From Polyporus tsugae (Eukaryota; Basidiomycota; Agaricomycetes; Polyporales; Polyporaceae), in NCBI GenBank assembly GCA_024305745.1, contig JAHRBS010000012.1, forward strand, positions 1,741,001-1,805,000: a DNA stretch of 64,000 nucleotides, written 5' to 3'. Of this stretch, positions 24,018 to 35,548 are shown in pieces. The translations under genes and the position numbers were made by a program. Under the pieces are notes generated by a model, which had not been told where the DNA came from, did no database searches, and saw nothing but the letters and a program-made list of their open reading frames with translations. Each line of letters begins with the position of its first letter. Position 1 is the first letter of the stretch.

Positions 24018-25392
24018 ATGGCTCTCGTGGTCCTTCCGAACATCTCAGTCCTCATCTCCATATGGATGGAGACTTTGTTCTATGGTACGTTAGTACTACT
24101 ACAATAGCGTCCCCTCGCTGACGCTTGGGTTAGGGATGTATGTGGTGCTGTTCTTCAGCTCCATCTTCTTCCTCTCCCGCACCCGAAATGCGATCGTGCA
24201 AAGTTGGGTGATCCGTCTCGCAACAGTTCTAATGTTAGTTAGACCTCCCGTCTTCCATATAGAGAAATATGTCTAACCTCCATTTGCCGATAGGTTCTGC
24301 ATCGCGACTGCGCACATGGGTGTCAATGTCCGTCGCCTCGTTCAAGGCTTCATCAATCCCGCGACCAAGGCGGAGACGCTCGACTACCTTTACGACATCC
24401 ACGAGCCGCTCAACATCGTCAAGCAATACCTCTGGGTGTTCAATGTGCGCACCTCTTAACTATGCGTCATCCGTGGTGTGGATATTGACGTCTGCAAATT
24501 GCACAGAATGTACTTGCCGACGGGATTATCGTAAGCTAACAAGATGTGCTGTGTTATACTCTCGCCAATACGCTTCGTACAGGTTTGGCGTCTTTACACT
24601 TTGTGGAACATCCAAGTCTGCATCCTTCCGATCACCCTTCTCATCTGCACCACAGCCTTTGGCCTAGCGGTACGTTGCTCGTCCTCGTCCTCGCCAATCA
24701 TCCCACTGACGAATCTCCCCCTCAGACGGCCACCTCGCTCCTTCCCCAGATCGGCGCCGGGAACAGCATCTTCGTGTCGCACTTCTCCCGCTTCGCCACC
24801 ACGCAGTACGCGATCTCGCTCACCAACAACGTCCTCGTCACCTCCCTCATTGCCGGCCGCATCTGGTACGTCACCAGGGACGTCCGCGCCGGGGGCTACG
24901 CGACCGGCTCCGACTACCACCGCGCGATCCTCGTCGTCATCGAGTCCGGCGCGCTCTACGCGCTCACGCAGATCATCCAGCTCGCGTGGTACGTCGCCAA
25001 GTTCCCCGGCCTCTACTTCGTCGCGGACTCGTTCGTGCAGATCATGGTGAGCCGCTTCCCCCCTTCTTTTCCCCCTCCCCGCCTGCGCCAAGCCAACTCT
25101 GACGCTCGTGCTGACACCGCGCACGGAACAGGCGATCGTGCCGACGAGCGTCGTGCTGCTCGTCGCGCTCGGCCGGACGCTCATTGAGGAGTCGGAGGCG
25201 GCGGCGTCCGGCGTGCTCAGCGAGATGAAGTTCACTGGCGGCGCGACGAAGTCAAGCCGGACGCTGGGCTCCATGGCGGAAGGGTACGGCTTGGACCGCG
25301 TGACGTCCGAGCCGATGTTCAAGGCCGGCAGTGGCAGTTTGGCTACTCCTTCGCAGGTGGTCCTGCCTCCTACCACCCAAGAGTTGGTCTGA
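24018..25392 (+). CDS. Seven-helix membrane protein, basidiomycete-specific family
   Basis: Seven exons (24018-24084, 24134-24233, 24294-24444, 24507-24530, 24583-24669, 24726-25046, 25132-25392) join in phase to 336 residues; exon 4 is a 24-base micro-exon. About seven hydrophobic spans are visible, including MYVVLFFSSIFFL, ILPITLLICTTAFGLA, SLTNNVLVTSLIAGRIWYV and AIVPTSVVLLVAL, followed by a soluble Ser/Gly-rich tail. The pattern (WRLYTLW after helix 3, TNNVLVTSLIAGRIW in helix 5, VVLLVALGRT at the end) matches a large set of uncharacterised membrane proteins in mushroom-forming fungi. They look receptor-like, but no ligand or signalling partner is known to me. Relatives lie at 58954-60547 and at the window end; the tail of the latter is nearly identical. 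Confidence 0.88.
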
Positions 25393-25769
25393 TGGTTCAG
25401 CTTTGTCTTCGAAGCCGACGTCGGGGTCCGGGGTCCGGGAGGGGAGAGTCGCAGTGGGTAGGTGTACGAAGTTGGTGGTGCTGGTGCCGTATGCAAGCGC
25501 GAGCCACGGTAAAAGGCATGCTGTCCGCAGCTGTATTTATAAGGTATTCCTGTGTACTGTATGTATGAAGTGTGCTACTACATATGCCAACCAATTTGTC
25601 TACCACGCTGGGCATTTCACCGATTATGCAAAGACTTGCGCCTTTGCGCATGTGTAGACGCATTCGACAACTGGAGACGGAGAAGAAGGTGGATCCATTA
25701 GTTTTGGAGTACGACATTAAATACCAGTAGTTCCGGAATGCAAGTTGGATGCATAAAAAGTGGACGCTG
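25393..25769. other. Intergenic
   Basis: 3' flank of the seven-helix gene. No gene seen. Confidence 0.45.
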
Positions 25770-26475
25770 CCCTACTGCGGATCTGGCCTAGTGTATTTTG
25801 AGACCCGTAGCCACAGCTCAGGGTGGGCGCTGTTAAGGCCAGTGCTGGGATACGAAACACCAGAGTGATTCTAGAAGATAGGCTTGTTACAACGCGAGAA
25901 CTAGAAATTCGAGAGGAGGAGCGATAGGACGGTCTCTGGAAGGAGCAGAGGCCATGTATCAGAGATCGGACAGAACGAGGAAAGGAGCGAAGAACACTGA
26001 CTCATTTCCATCTGCGAGAACTTGAAACCGCTGCATAGACCCAAGCGCAATCAGTACCCGACGAGCCATGGAGGAACCAAACTGGAACTCACATGCACGA
26101 GTGTCCGCCACCGGGGAACGTCATCCTGCCAAAGCGAAAGCGACATTGTCAGCTCGCGTTACTGCCGCCGACAGTCACAGCGCAGAGACTCACAAGTGGA
26201 AGTAGATCCCAGGAATGTGTGCCGCCTCAACTGCAGAGGGGACTCCGCCCTTGAGCCAACGCTCAGGCTTGAGTCCATTCGTCCGCGTCCTCCCCCCAGA
26301 GCTCCTTGTTCCGGTTGCACGCGACAGTCGACGCGAGGATCTGCGTGCCCTTGGGCACGAAGACGCCCTCGATCATCTTCCCGTCTGTACCACGGATCGG
26401 CTTCGAAATCGGGAGGACGGCGTCTTGGTGCGCTCTGCGTAGATCATCTACCAGCGGCCAGGCCATGTTCAAGTG
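25770..26475 (-). pseudogene. Cytochrome P450 C-terminal fragment, decayed
   Basis: Only the last third of a P450 can be followed. It starts with LPISKPIRGTDGKMIEG and VPKGTQILASTVACNRN near 26440-26300. At ELWGEDADEW the frame shifts into LKPERWLKGG. An intron at about 26118-26191 leads to the haem-loop MTFPGGGHSCM (Cys ligand present), then GFKFSQMEM. After another intron, a C-terminal tail with in-frame stops (LLLSNF-stop, YPSTGLNSAHPE) ends near 25770. The N-terminal two thirds, including membrane anchor and I-helix, are missing. It is unrelated to the intact P450 at 18.6 kb: the haem loop and C-terminal pattern belong to a different clan (CYP67/5037-like by feel, not tested). Non-functional. 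Confidence 0.82.
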
Positions 26476-27331
26476 ATTTTCGAGCTATGAGTGCTCTGGT
26501 TTAGTCTAAGAGCAGCTAGACTCAGCGGATGAGGCCCGGAGTATGCGTGAGGTACTTACTATTTACTCGAGTATGTTGAACATTTCGAGACTTTATGAGG
26601 TTGCAGCTCTGCAGCCTGACGCTTGAGCTTGAGCTCGCTTCCGCAGTAGGGGTGTTTGCTTATTTGTGGCACTGCCGGGTAAGTACCTCGTGCATGTTCT
26701 CCAGACAACGACCGACTCGATTGTAGGAGAATCGGGCGCGCAGGAGGAGAGAAGACGGGGGAAAGACGAGCGCGTTTGAACGCTGATGCAAACGCGTGGG
26801 GAGCTACGCGCCGCGGGCCATACTAAATACATGGACTAACAAGACTCTAGTAAGACATACAAGACAGGACAAGACGCGAGCACGGAGCGAGCTCACTTAC
26901 ATAACACAAGATTCAGCATGGATATCCCATCAGTCGTTCATAGGGACGAGGCCGACGGACGCGGGAGGGGAATGTCACGGTGGGAGAGTATACATTCCCG
27001 GACGTGTACCGGCCGCGGGGTCCGGGATTCTTTCGGACACCACATAAACCTAAACTGCATGGTAATCCTCAACCGCTGGAAAGATCTCCTAAAAGGCTGG
27101 TTGGAGAGCGAGTACTTATAATGAGAAGGACGGAAGAAAGTGAGCATGCGTGACTTCAACGAAGCAGACGGCGGTTGGGACCAGTCACCGACTGACTACT
27201 TATGATTGGAGGCTAAGTATCAGCTATGATCGCAGAGCGTCTAGGAAGATGGGAGGTTTGATGGCGCCGGCTTTACATAATTTGTTCCGGGACGTCTCTG
27301 CGAGGGACAAAGTCTTCCTTCGGTCCTTCCG
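26476..27331. other. Intergenic, upstream of the pseudouridine synthase gene
   Basis: No gene seen. The segment just before 27332 should include the promoter of the TruB-like gene. Confidence 0.4.
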
Positions 27332-28628
27332 ATGCTCTTGACCTTATCGTGGCTTTGTCGACGTCCCTCCCTGAGATCGCGTTCATTTGCTCAGATCTAC
27401 GCCAGGCCAACCGTTTCTCCTTTATCCACTTACAGCCCTTCCACCATGCCGAAGGATACCAAGTTCGGACCCATATCAGCTTTATTTGGGGTGGTCAAGC
27501 CGTCAGGACCGACATCCATGTCTTTGGTCAACGAAATCAAGACATTGGTCGCGAATTCGCCTTTGTTTGTCGAGGAGTCAAAGCTTGCAGCAAAAGCTCG
27601 TAAGCCAGCGAAGAAAAGCAAGTACGGCAAGGACGCAGTCAAGATCGGTCAGGGAGGGACTCTCGACCCTCTCGCGGATGGCGTCCTAGGTACACCAACC
27701 TGAGTGTTTATGCATGACGAATTATTCTGAAGAATCATCTAGTTGTCGGGGTGGGAAAAGGTACGAAAAAGTTGTCTGACTTCCTTGACTGCGTGAAGGT
27801 AATTCACCGATCGTGCGTGGTTTCTAGCGTACTTGGTTAACTGAGACACGCGTAGGAATACCGGACAACATGTCTACTGGGCTGCGAAACCGACACCTAT
27901 GACAGCGAAGGAAAGCAAGTTCGTGTCGCACCGTGGAGGCATGTAACTCGCGAGCAGGTCGAACACGCATTGAGTCAGTTTAGAGGGGAGATCGAGCAGG
28001 TGCCACCAATGTGCGTAGATGTGTCTCTTCCTCTCATGCGCGCACGTTCAATCGAGCACGTTGTAGATTCTCGGCATTGAAAATGGATGGGCGGCCGTTG
28101 TACGAGTACGCGCGGAACGGCATCCCTCTCCCGAGGCCGACCGAGAAGCGGAAAGTCACGGTGCATGAACTGGAGCTGGTGGAGTGGCAAGGTTCAGACC
28201 ATGCTTTCCGGTGGCCCGAGAAGAAGTTCACGAAGGAGGAGCAGGAGGCCATGGAGAAGGCGCTGAAGGCCGTCGATCAGGCCATATCTATCAAGGACGA
28301 GCCTGAAACAGAAGCCCCATCTGAGGGCATTCCTAGTGCGTTCATCCTTCGGATGAAGGTGTCAGGCGGTACGTACGTGCGTTCTATCGTCCATGACCTC
28401 GGGCACGCGTTAGGGTCTGCTGGCCACGTCGTGACCTTGACACGCGCCCGACAAGGGCGGTTCGCATTGGAGCCGTCGGAAGAGGGCGACCGTCCGTGTA
28501 TCCCTTGGGAGGTCTTCCGGGACGCGTTGAAGGGCGATGGAGAGGGTGACGTGGGGTTAGATGCCGATGCGGATGGCCGTAAAGAATGGGAACGGGAAGT
28601 ATTAGCCAAACTGGAGGTTGTAAGCTAG
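27332..28628 (+). CDS. PUS4: TruB/Pus4-family tRNA pseudouridine-55 synthase
   Basis: Converts uridine to pseudouridine at position 55 of the tRNA T loop. Exons 27332-27689 (or from 27446), 27743-27798, 27856-28010 and 28067-28628 join in phase. The catalytic motif GQGGTLDPLADGVL, with the nucleophilic Asp, ends exon 1. Then come [40 protein letters not shown] and SGGTYVRSIVHDLGHALG, all hallmarks of the TruB fold. Two in-frame starts are possible. ATG 27446 has a strong context (ACC before ATG) and gives 338 residues. ATG 27332 has a weak context, gives 376 residues, and adds an Arg/Ser-rich, acid-free lead (MLLTLSWLCRRPSLRSRSF) that looks like a mitochondrial presequence. Yeast Pus4 acts in nucleus and mitochondria, so both starts may be used. 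Confidence 0.94.
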
Positions 28629-28796
28629 ATTGTGAGTACTCTTTTGTCACTTACCTGAAGCCTTTCTCAATCTCGTGTTCGGCAAGGGCAACTATCCTCC
28701 GTAGGTCTTCTATCATTAAATACAGGTCTGACCGTAGGCTACTAAGTAGATCATACATGATAGTTTACCATGTTACGATACCACCCTTTGCTGATG

Positions 28797-29976
28797 ACCG
28801 TGCGCTCGGAAAGCAAGGCCAGATACCTCCGTGAATACTTCAAGGCCTTCGGCGACAGGGTCATCGTCGAGGACATCACGGCGGTGCGTTCCCTACCTCT
28901 CCCTTTCGACTTGACACAGCGAACGCTGTCCCTCACGCCTCTTCCGTGCACGGTGGACAGGATGGCGCGTTCGACACGCACGCCGCTGACGTTGACGCGA
29001 TCGCACACACCGCCTCGTCTGTGCAGCCGGCCAACGGCGATCCATCCGAAGTCATCCAACCGGCCGTCCAGGGCACGCGCTCCGTCCTCGCCAGCGCCCT
29101 CCTGCACCGCGCGCGCGTCCGACGCGTATTCGTCATGTCTTCAGTTGTCGCACTCTCGACACACAAGCAGACCTCGCGACCGTCATGCTCGACGAGAGCT
29201 CGTGGAACGAGTACAGCATGAAGCGCTGCGAGGAGAAGGGAAGGGACGCAGAGCTGATGCACAAGTACTGTGCGAACAAAGTGCTGGCGGAGCGAGCTGC
29301 ATGGGGGTTCTACGAGAATGCGAAGACGGAGCTCGACAAAAAGGGAGAGGCGTTGGGGTGGGACCTGGTGGTGTTCTGCCCGCCGTTCGTGTTCGGGCCG
29401 ATCGTGCACGAGGTCCCGAGCCTGGAGACCTTCGGGCGCACACAAGCGGACTGGTCGTGAAGGGCGAGACGGGCGGCGGGGCCGGGCAGCCTGCGAACTT
29501 CGGGTGCGTCTCCCATCCTTCCTCCCCGGCGCGCCGATACATCGCATCGTTAACACACAGATTCGAGTTCGTGGACGTGCGTGACCTCGCGCACGCGTTC
29601 GTGCTCGGGCTGAAGAAGGAGGAAGCAGGCGGGGAACGATTCATGATCCGGGGCGGCCGCGCGACCTGGCAGGATTTCAGTGGGTGCCCTTTCTGTCCTA
29701 GTTATGCAGTTATAAACGAGACGGTGCCCACTTTGATCGTCATCGTGCTCTCCGATAATGCCCAGTCATCGCGGCGCGTCAGATAAGGCCCCTCCCGGGG
29801 ATGAATTGTATAAGGTCGAAGACGCATACTACCCGCGTTCCTACATTGCGGAGAAAAGTATTAGGGTGTTGGGTAGTATGCAGTATCGCACGTTGGATGA
29901 GGTGACGATTCGTTGGAAGACTAAATTAAGCCGAGGGCCCGGGGATGGCCGTGTTAAACTGGACTGGATTTACTAA
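28797..29976 (+). pseudogene. Extended short-chain dehydrogenase/reductase (SDR), decayed first copy of a tandem trio
   Basis: Matches the intact copies at 30656 and 32812 but lacks the first 35 or so codons, including the Rossmann glycine motif; homology starts at TVRSESKARYL. The exon 1 end (about 28883), exon 2 start (28961) and exon 3 (from about 29562) keep the splice positions of the intact copies. Inside exon 2 the frame shifts twice: once near 29180, between VVALST and DESSWNEYS, and again near 29455, just after the region matching RDWYETIVKG. The active-site Y-C-A-N-K is still present. Upstream of 28797 I see no trace of the missing N-terminus. Clearly a pseudogene. Confidence 0.85.
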
Positions 29977-30557
29977 TGGCGGACGGTCTTTATTTAGATA
30001 CATGCATTTAGGATGGAATGGTATCTGCAATTGCAAGACTTCCCTTGAAATAAATCGTCGCACTTGATTTCTGCCGCATTAGACTTTGCTGCAGCAGATA
30101 TCGGGGTTGCAAAGTCGACGTCGGACAGAGGCTGGCGCTAAAGGTGTGCTGACTCAGACCCCTCCGGGCCGGTGAGCCCGTGACCGAGTCTCCCGCCGAT
30201 TGCCTATGCTAGCGCTTAGGTCCCTCTGCTTCAACTTTGTATCTCTCACCCTCGAAACTATACCCGCATGAATATCACGCCCATGGTCTTTACACACGTC
30301 TCGATAGGGTAAATGGACCAGGGATGTTGGTTTTAACCCGCACTGGCGGAGGTGCGTCCACTTGGGTTGTCCGCGCGCCATGCCCCCATCCCAATGTATC
30401 TTTCAGGGACACGTGAGATGGGTCAGACCAGCTGAAGGGCATCTTGCATCATTCAATATCAATGGTGTCATAGGCCGTGCTCTGTCAGCCAAGACTCGTC
30501 TTATCGCGATCGGCCACGATTCTGCGGCAAGAACTGGAGCTTGACGGCCAGTGGGCG
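29977..30557. other. Intergenic, upstream of SDR copy 2
   Basis: No gene seen; ends at the TATA box of the next gene. Confidence 0.45.
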
Positions 30558-30565
30558 TATAAATA
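30558..30565 (+). promoter_or_regulatory. TATA box of SDR copy 2
   Basis: TATAAATA, 98 bases before the ATG at 30656, in a GC-rich surround. Confidence 0.65.
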
Positions 30566-30655
30566 TCCCATCCGCACCTCACCTTTCGTGAGTACGCCTC
30601 CCCTCCTCGCCACGTCGAGCTACCTACAATTACACTGCACGCAGCGCACCTAACG

Positions 30656-32099
30656 ATGCCCGCTATTACCTCTGGAAAGGTGCTTGTCACTGGCGCGAAC
30701 GGCTACATCGCCGTCTGGGTCGTCAAGGCATTCCTTGACCAGGGTTTTTCGGTCCGGGGTACGGTCCGCTCTGAAAGCAAGGCCACCCATCTTCGCTCGC
30801 TCTTCAAGCCATTTGGAGACAAGTTTGAGGTTGTAATCGTCGAGGACATCACCAAGGTGCGTGAGTCCCCTCTAGTGAGCTTGCGGGATCGGGGAAGACG
30901 GTTCAGGAGTGTCAAGGACACAAGGGACGCTGGTGCAAGGAGAAGTCGTTTGCTATCTTTGCTCTTGCGTAATCATCTAATTACAGGACATGTTCCCATG
31001 AAGCGATGTGTGTACACGGAATCCAGGAAGCCCCTTGGATTCCGCGTTTCGGACCTTCTGTGCACATGCCCCACTATCTGCCATTGTGATTGTGAATTGC
31101 ATCGCGCTGCATGGAAGCTGATTTGCATGTCCCTGTGATGTAGGAAGGCGCGTTCGACGATGTTGTCAAGGGCGTCGACGCGATCGCGCACACCGCGTCC
31201 CCCTTTCACTTCAAAGCCGACGACCCCAGCGAGCTTATCGTTCCGGCTGTCCACGGCACGACAGGCATTCTCGTCTCCGCGCTCAAGAACGGCTCCACCG
31301 TCAAGCGCATCGTCGTCACCTCCTCGTGTGCGGCCGTGCTGACCCCCAAGACGGAGCCGTTCGTCTTCTCCGAGGCGGACTGGAACGAGGCGAGCATCGC
31401 GGAGGTCAACCAGAAGGGTCGGGAGGCGACGAGCCACGCAAAGTACCGCGCGAGCAAGACGCTGGCGGAGCGGGCGGCATGGGAGTTCTGGAACAAGAAC
31501 AAGGGCGAGGTGCAGTGGGACCTGGTGGTGACGAACCCGCCGTTCGTGTTCGGGCCGTTCTTGCACGAGGCGGACAAGCCGGAGAGCCTGAACCAGTCGG
31601 CGCGGGACTGGTACGAGACGATCGTGAAGGGGGTGCTGGACAACGATGCTTTGGTCAACATCGGGTATGGTTATTCCTGCTTTGCTGGAGAGTGCACTTG
31701 AGCTCACGAGGATCCGTTTGAAAGATCATCCTATGTAGACGTACGCGACCTTGCGCAGGGACACGTACTTGCGGTGACGCAGCAAGAGGCTGGTGGCGAA
31801 CGCGTCATCATCAGCGCAGGCCCATGGAAGTGGCAGGATTTCGGTCAGTTCTTCCGTCTTTGTTCTTACGACAAACACGACATGCTCATACATATTACTT
31901 TCGCATCTCAGTTAACGTTGCACACCGTCTATACCCGAGCCTGCCTGCTGGAAACCGGTCATACGATCCCACGACGGCTGTTCACCTAATCAGGTATTCC
32001 CCCGACAAGGAGCGCAAGTTGCTCGGTGTCAAGTTCAAGACCCTCGAAGAGACAGCGAAGGATACCTTGGCCGATTTCAAGACACGAGGCTGGCTGTAG
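30656..32099 (+). CDS. NAD(P)-dependent reductase, extended SDR (Gre2/dihydroflavonol-reductase-like), copy 2
   Basis: Exons 30656-30856, 31144-31664, 31725-31843 and 31912-32099 join in phase to 342 residues. The N-terminal nucleotide-binding motif is VLVTGANGYIAVWVV (TGxxGYIA), followed by RGTVRSESKA. HTASPFHF and VTSSCAAV form the catalytic Ser region. The active-site pair Y-R-A-S-K (YxxxK) is at about residue 170, and FVFGPFLHE follows. The family reduces aldehydes or ketones, or interconverts hydroxy-ketones, with NADPH in the cytosol; the substrate cannot be told. Exon lengths (201, 521, 119, 188) are identical to those of the next gene, so both come from one recent tandem duplication. 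The first intron is longer here (287 versus 64 bases). Confidence 0.93.
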
Positions 32100-32726
32100 A
32101 GTGCGATGATTAAGGCGAGCAAAAAGGTGTTAATGACGTTACTCATCAAGTTTTGTAGCTGTAGTTTGTCAAATGCAACCGAGAAAGGACGTGTTCCATG
32201 TCGTTCTGGCATGACATGACCTTCTTCGAAACAAATGAGCTCAGTCGGGGTGTACCTCCTTAACTTAAGTGTGTACAGACCCGGGCGCCCATGAGTGGTA
32301 CGGTGCTATTGTTGTAGCGTCCGCTCACAACGGCCGATCTGACGTAAACAGCTATGACAGGATTCTGCCTGCGTGGGTGCGGAGACGTCTCCCCTGCCCA
32401 GTTATCGGCGCAACTATTGCACGTTTCTTATCGTGGATCGTATGTCGCACGCGTGCCTTGCCAAAAGCTCGACGTCTTGGAAGTGGAAGCGGATACTTGC
32501 CCAACTTGTGGCCGCTGGGAAGATCTAACACGGTAGACGTTTGCCCGCCGCCACGGGATGGTCGATCGCGCTCAACTTCTGCCTTCCCAGTAGAGATGTG
32601 CGCTTCTGAGGAAGTTCGACGGACATGGACCTCGGTGATTGTAGGTTACGGGCTTCGGTGGGCATGGGACGCAGGGGTGTTAAGCGACATATTCCTTCCG
32701 ATCCTTTCGCCTGTTGAAGATGGAGA
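32100..32726. other. Intergenic between SDR copies 2 and 3
   Basis: No gene seen; promoter region of copy 3. Confidence 0.45.
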
Positions 32727-32733
32727 TATATAA
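32727..32733 (+). promoter_or_regulatory. TATA box of SDR copy 3
   Basis: TATATAA, 85 bases before the ATG at 32812; spacing similar to copy 2. Confidence 0.6.
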
Positions 32734-32811
32734 CAGACCTGTCGGGCATCGGACGAAGGAAGGCACACCACCCGTTTACCCTCATCCGACGTCTCCGCTC
32801 CGCCACACATT

Positions 32812-34017
32812 ATGCCTGCCATCGACTGTGGGAAGGTGCTCGTCACCGGGGCGAGCGGGTACATCGCCGTCTGGGTGCTCAAGGCGCTCCTGGATAGAGG
32901 GTTCTCAGTGCGCGGGACGGTGCGCTCGGAGAGCAAGAGTACGGTGCTGAAGGAGGTGTTCAAAACGTATGGGGCAAGGCTCGAGTGCGTGATCGTCGAG
33001 GACATTGCCAAGGTGGGCTCCTCCTTCGAGTGCCCTATGCCCGGAGCGGCGCTGACATCGTGACGTTGCTTCGTAGGAAGGGGCGTTCGACGCGGCCGTA
33101 GTCGACGTCGACGCCATCGCCCACACCGCCTCGCCCTTCCACCTGGACGCAGATGATCCGGATGAGATCATCGTCCCGGCCGTGCAGGGGACCGTCAACC
33201 TCCTCGCTTCGGCCAAGAGGCACGGCCAGAACGTCAAGCGCGTCGTCCTCACCTCCTCGTGCACTGCGATCGCGGCGCCCGGGATGGAGGGGGCGACCGT
33301 CGACGAGCGGGACTGGAACGAGTGGTCGATCCGGGAGGTGAGCACGAAGGGCCGCGCGGCGCACCCCATTGACAAGTACCGCGCGAGCAAGACGTTGTCT
33401 GAGCGGGCGGCGTGGGACTGGTACGAGGGCAAGAAGGAGGAGCTCGGGTGGGACATGATTGTGCTGAACCCGTCGTTCGTGTTGGGGCCGTGGTTGCATA
33501 AGGCGGAAAGCATCGCGGAATTGAGCCCGTCGCTCCGTCACTACCATTCCATCGTCATGAAAGGGCAGATGAGCAGCGAGTCGCTCGCGGAAACTGGGTA
33601 CGTTCCACGTCACCATCTGGCGGGGCTGTTTTGCTGATGCATCGACCCGCCTGAAGGACGTCCTGGGTAGATGTGCGCGACGTCGCCGAGGCCCATGCCC
33701 TTGCTTTCATCGAGCCAGCGGTTGGTGGCGAACGTATCATTGTGAGCGCAAACGCGTTCAAATGGCAAGACTTGAGTGAGCGCTGCAACGTCTCACAACG
33801 CATAAAGACACGTACTAAATCCATTACAGTTCTGGTGGCGCGTAGAATTGAGGGGGATAAGATCCCTGCAGGAAATACGTCCTACGACCCCTCGAAGGCA
33901 AAGCATGTCCATGTGGTTGCGGACAAGGGGAGACAAATGCTTGGTCTCAAGTACCATACCCTTGAGGAAACGACGAGACATACACTGCACGAATTCAAAT
34001 GTCGAGGTTGGTTTTAG
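32812..34017 (+). CDS. NAD(P)-dependent reductase, extended SDR (Gre2/dihydroflavonol-reductase-like), copy 3
   Basis: Exons 32812-33012, 33077-33597, 33657-33775 and 33830-34017 join in phase to 342 residues, each exon the same length as in copy 2. Motifs: VLVTGASGYIAVWVL for NAD(P) binding, HTASPFHL, VLTSSCTAI with the catalytic Ser, Y-R-A-S-K as YxxxK, and WVDVRDVAEAH. The C-terminus diverges more from copy 2 than the core does. Copy 2 ends RGWL and copy 3 RGWF, both after a conserved TLEET block. Likely the same reaction type, with possible divergence in substrate specificity (inference). Confidence 0.93.
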
Positions 34018-35466
34018 TCGACGCATAGCAATGTATTGTGAAGATTCTACTTACATACAGCTAGCATAAGCGTCGAAAGGAGTCGGGAATTTATGAACCG
34101 CCGCGCCGTTCAACTTCAACAAGTTGGCGTGCCAAGTTGTGCTCTGTTTGTACACCGCAAGTTGCCGATGGACATCATGTCGGCGCCTAAGGCTTTTGCT
34201 TTCAGTTTCGTTTCTGCTATTCGTCGAATATGTTTCTACGCTGGTACACATCGAGTTCCCTATCCATGATTGCCTACGGTGCCGCCTGCCGTGATACCAT
34301 ACAACGACTCACCGTAAACCCCCATCTGACTCAACTGCTTGCCCCCCCCCTCCCCCCCGCGCAACTCAGAAGCGCAAGCATACGCTCAGGTGGGGAAGGA
34401 AGGTTGGGGAGGGGGTCATTGCCCACTGCCACCAGACGGGGAAGACCACTTCTTCTCTAGACCCGACTGCACAGGCACTGAAGCACACTCGCGCGGAGGA
34501 GATGTTCCACTGGAGATCAGCGATGATGCAGCTGGTCCGTCCGACATGGCAGCTCCCTGCTATGGTAAGCCTGCCCGCAATGTTCTCGAAAACCCTGTCC
34601 AGAGCGCGCCCTCGGGCACCGTCGTCTCCGCCTCTTGCCTCCCATCTCCGCCAAATGCCCTTGTCACGTCGTGCCCCCAATTGCGCCAACGTGTGCACGC
34701 TTAGTTCCACGAATGGCGCGGAGGTCAAGCTTGGGGAGCGACCGAGGTCTGTGTCACGACAAGGGAGGCCGGCTCCTGTCTTCCCGTCATTGGTCCCTCG
34801 GTATGTTTTGTGGCACTTCGACTCTCGGGATGGTCACTTGATGATCCGGATAACTTAGATACACCCAGCGGTTGATGAAAAGAATGACTCGGAGTCGGGG
34901 GATGTTATTGGAGAACGCACAGGCCACCGTAACCTTTTGGTTATCCAACGCGCGGACTCGGCGTACTCCGACTCCGACTCCACCTCCTCTGACACATGGA
35001 GTGAGAGCAGCGCATATGGCAGTGACTCAGACGAAGAGGGCGACTACGAGGCTGAGTTCTTCCTCGCTGACAATGGGACCGCCTGGCCGCTCCCACCTGC
35101 CGAGCTCGTTGCTGCCACCGGAGCCGCTCGTCGTGGGTGCAACTCCCTAGACGGCGAAAGTTAGCGGCCCGAACTTTCACGGAAAACGATTCCCTACCGT
35201 AGGCACCACATCATCGTCCAGGCTCTGGAGATGCCCAATGATGACGTTGGCGAACGTGGCTGGATCCCCACCCATCAGTTGGTCCTTCGAAGGCACCGGA
35301 GTTGCATTCTAATGCCAACACTATTGCTTGCAGATGCGGCAGACACGGTCAGGTGGACAGCGGGAGTGACTCGGAGAAACTGCCGTTTACGTACGAAGAA
35401 TACTCGTCGGCGGGGAATGGTCAAGGCTCGCGGGCCGTGCGCCCTATTCATGGCTCAGCTCGCGCA
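34018..35466. other. Intergenic with unassigned low-complexity open frames
   Basis: No recognised gene. Several + strand open frames at 34339-34860 and 34937-35164 are biased: the latter is very rich in Ser, Asp and Glu (SDSDSTSSDTWSESSAYGSD). They may be exons of an unknown gene or decayed sequence; I could not join them with conserved splice phases. A run of C around 34343-34360 is a simple repeat. Confidence 0.35.
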
Positions 35467-35472
35467 TATAAG
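35467..35472 (+). promoter_or_regulatory. TATA-like box of the SGNH hydrolase gene
   Basis: TATAAG within CATATAAG, 82 bases before the ATG at 35549. Confidence 0.5.
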
Positions 35473-35548
35473 TTGGTGAGCGCAGAGCATGCAACAGGGA
35501 CCGACTCGTTCCCGTTTCTAACACAGACTGACAGCCGGCCCGTTAGCG

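Noticed and set aside
18650..26475. A secondary-metabolite cluster around the two P450 sequences
   Set aside because: No synthase or other tailoring gene between or beside them, and one P450 is a dead fragment of another clan.
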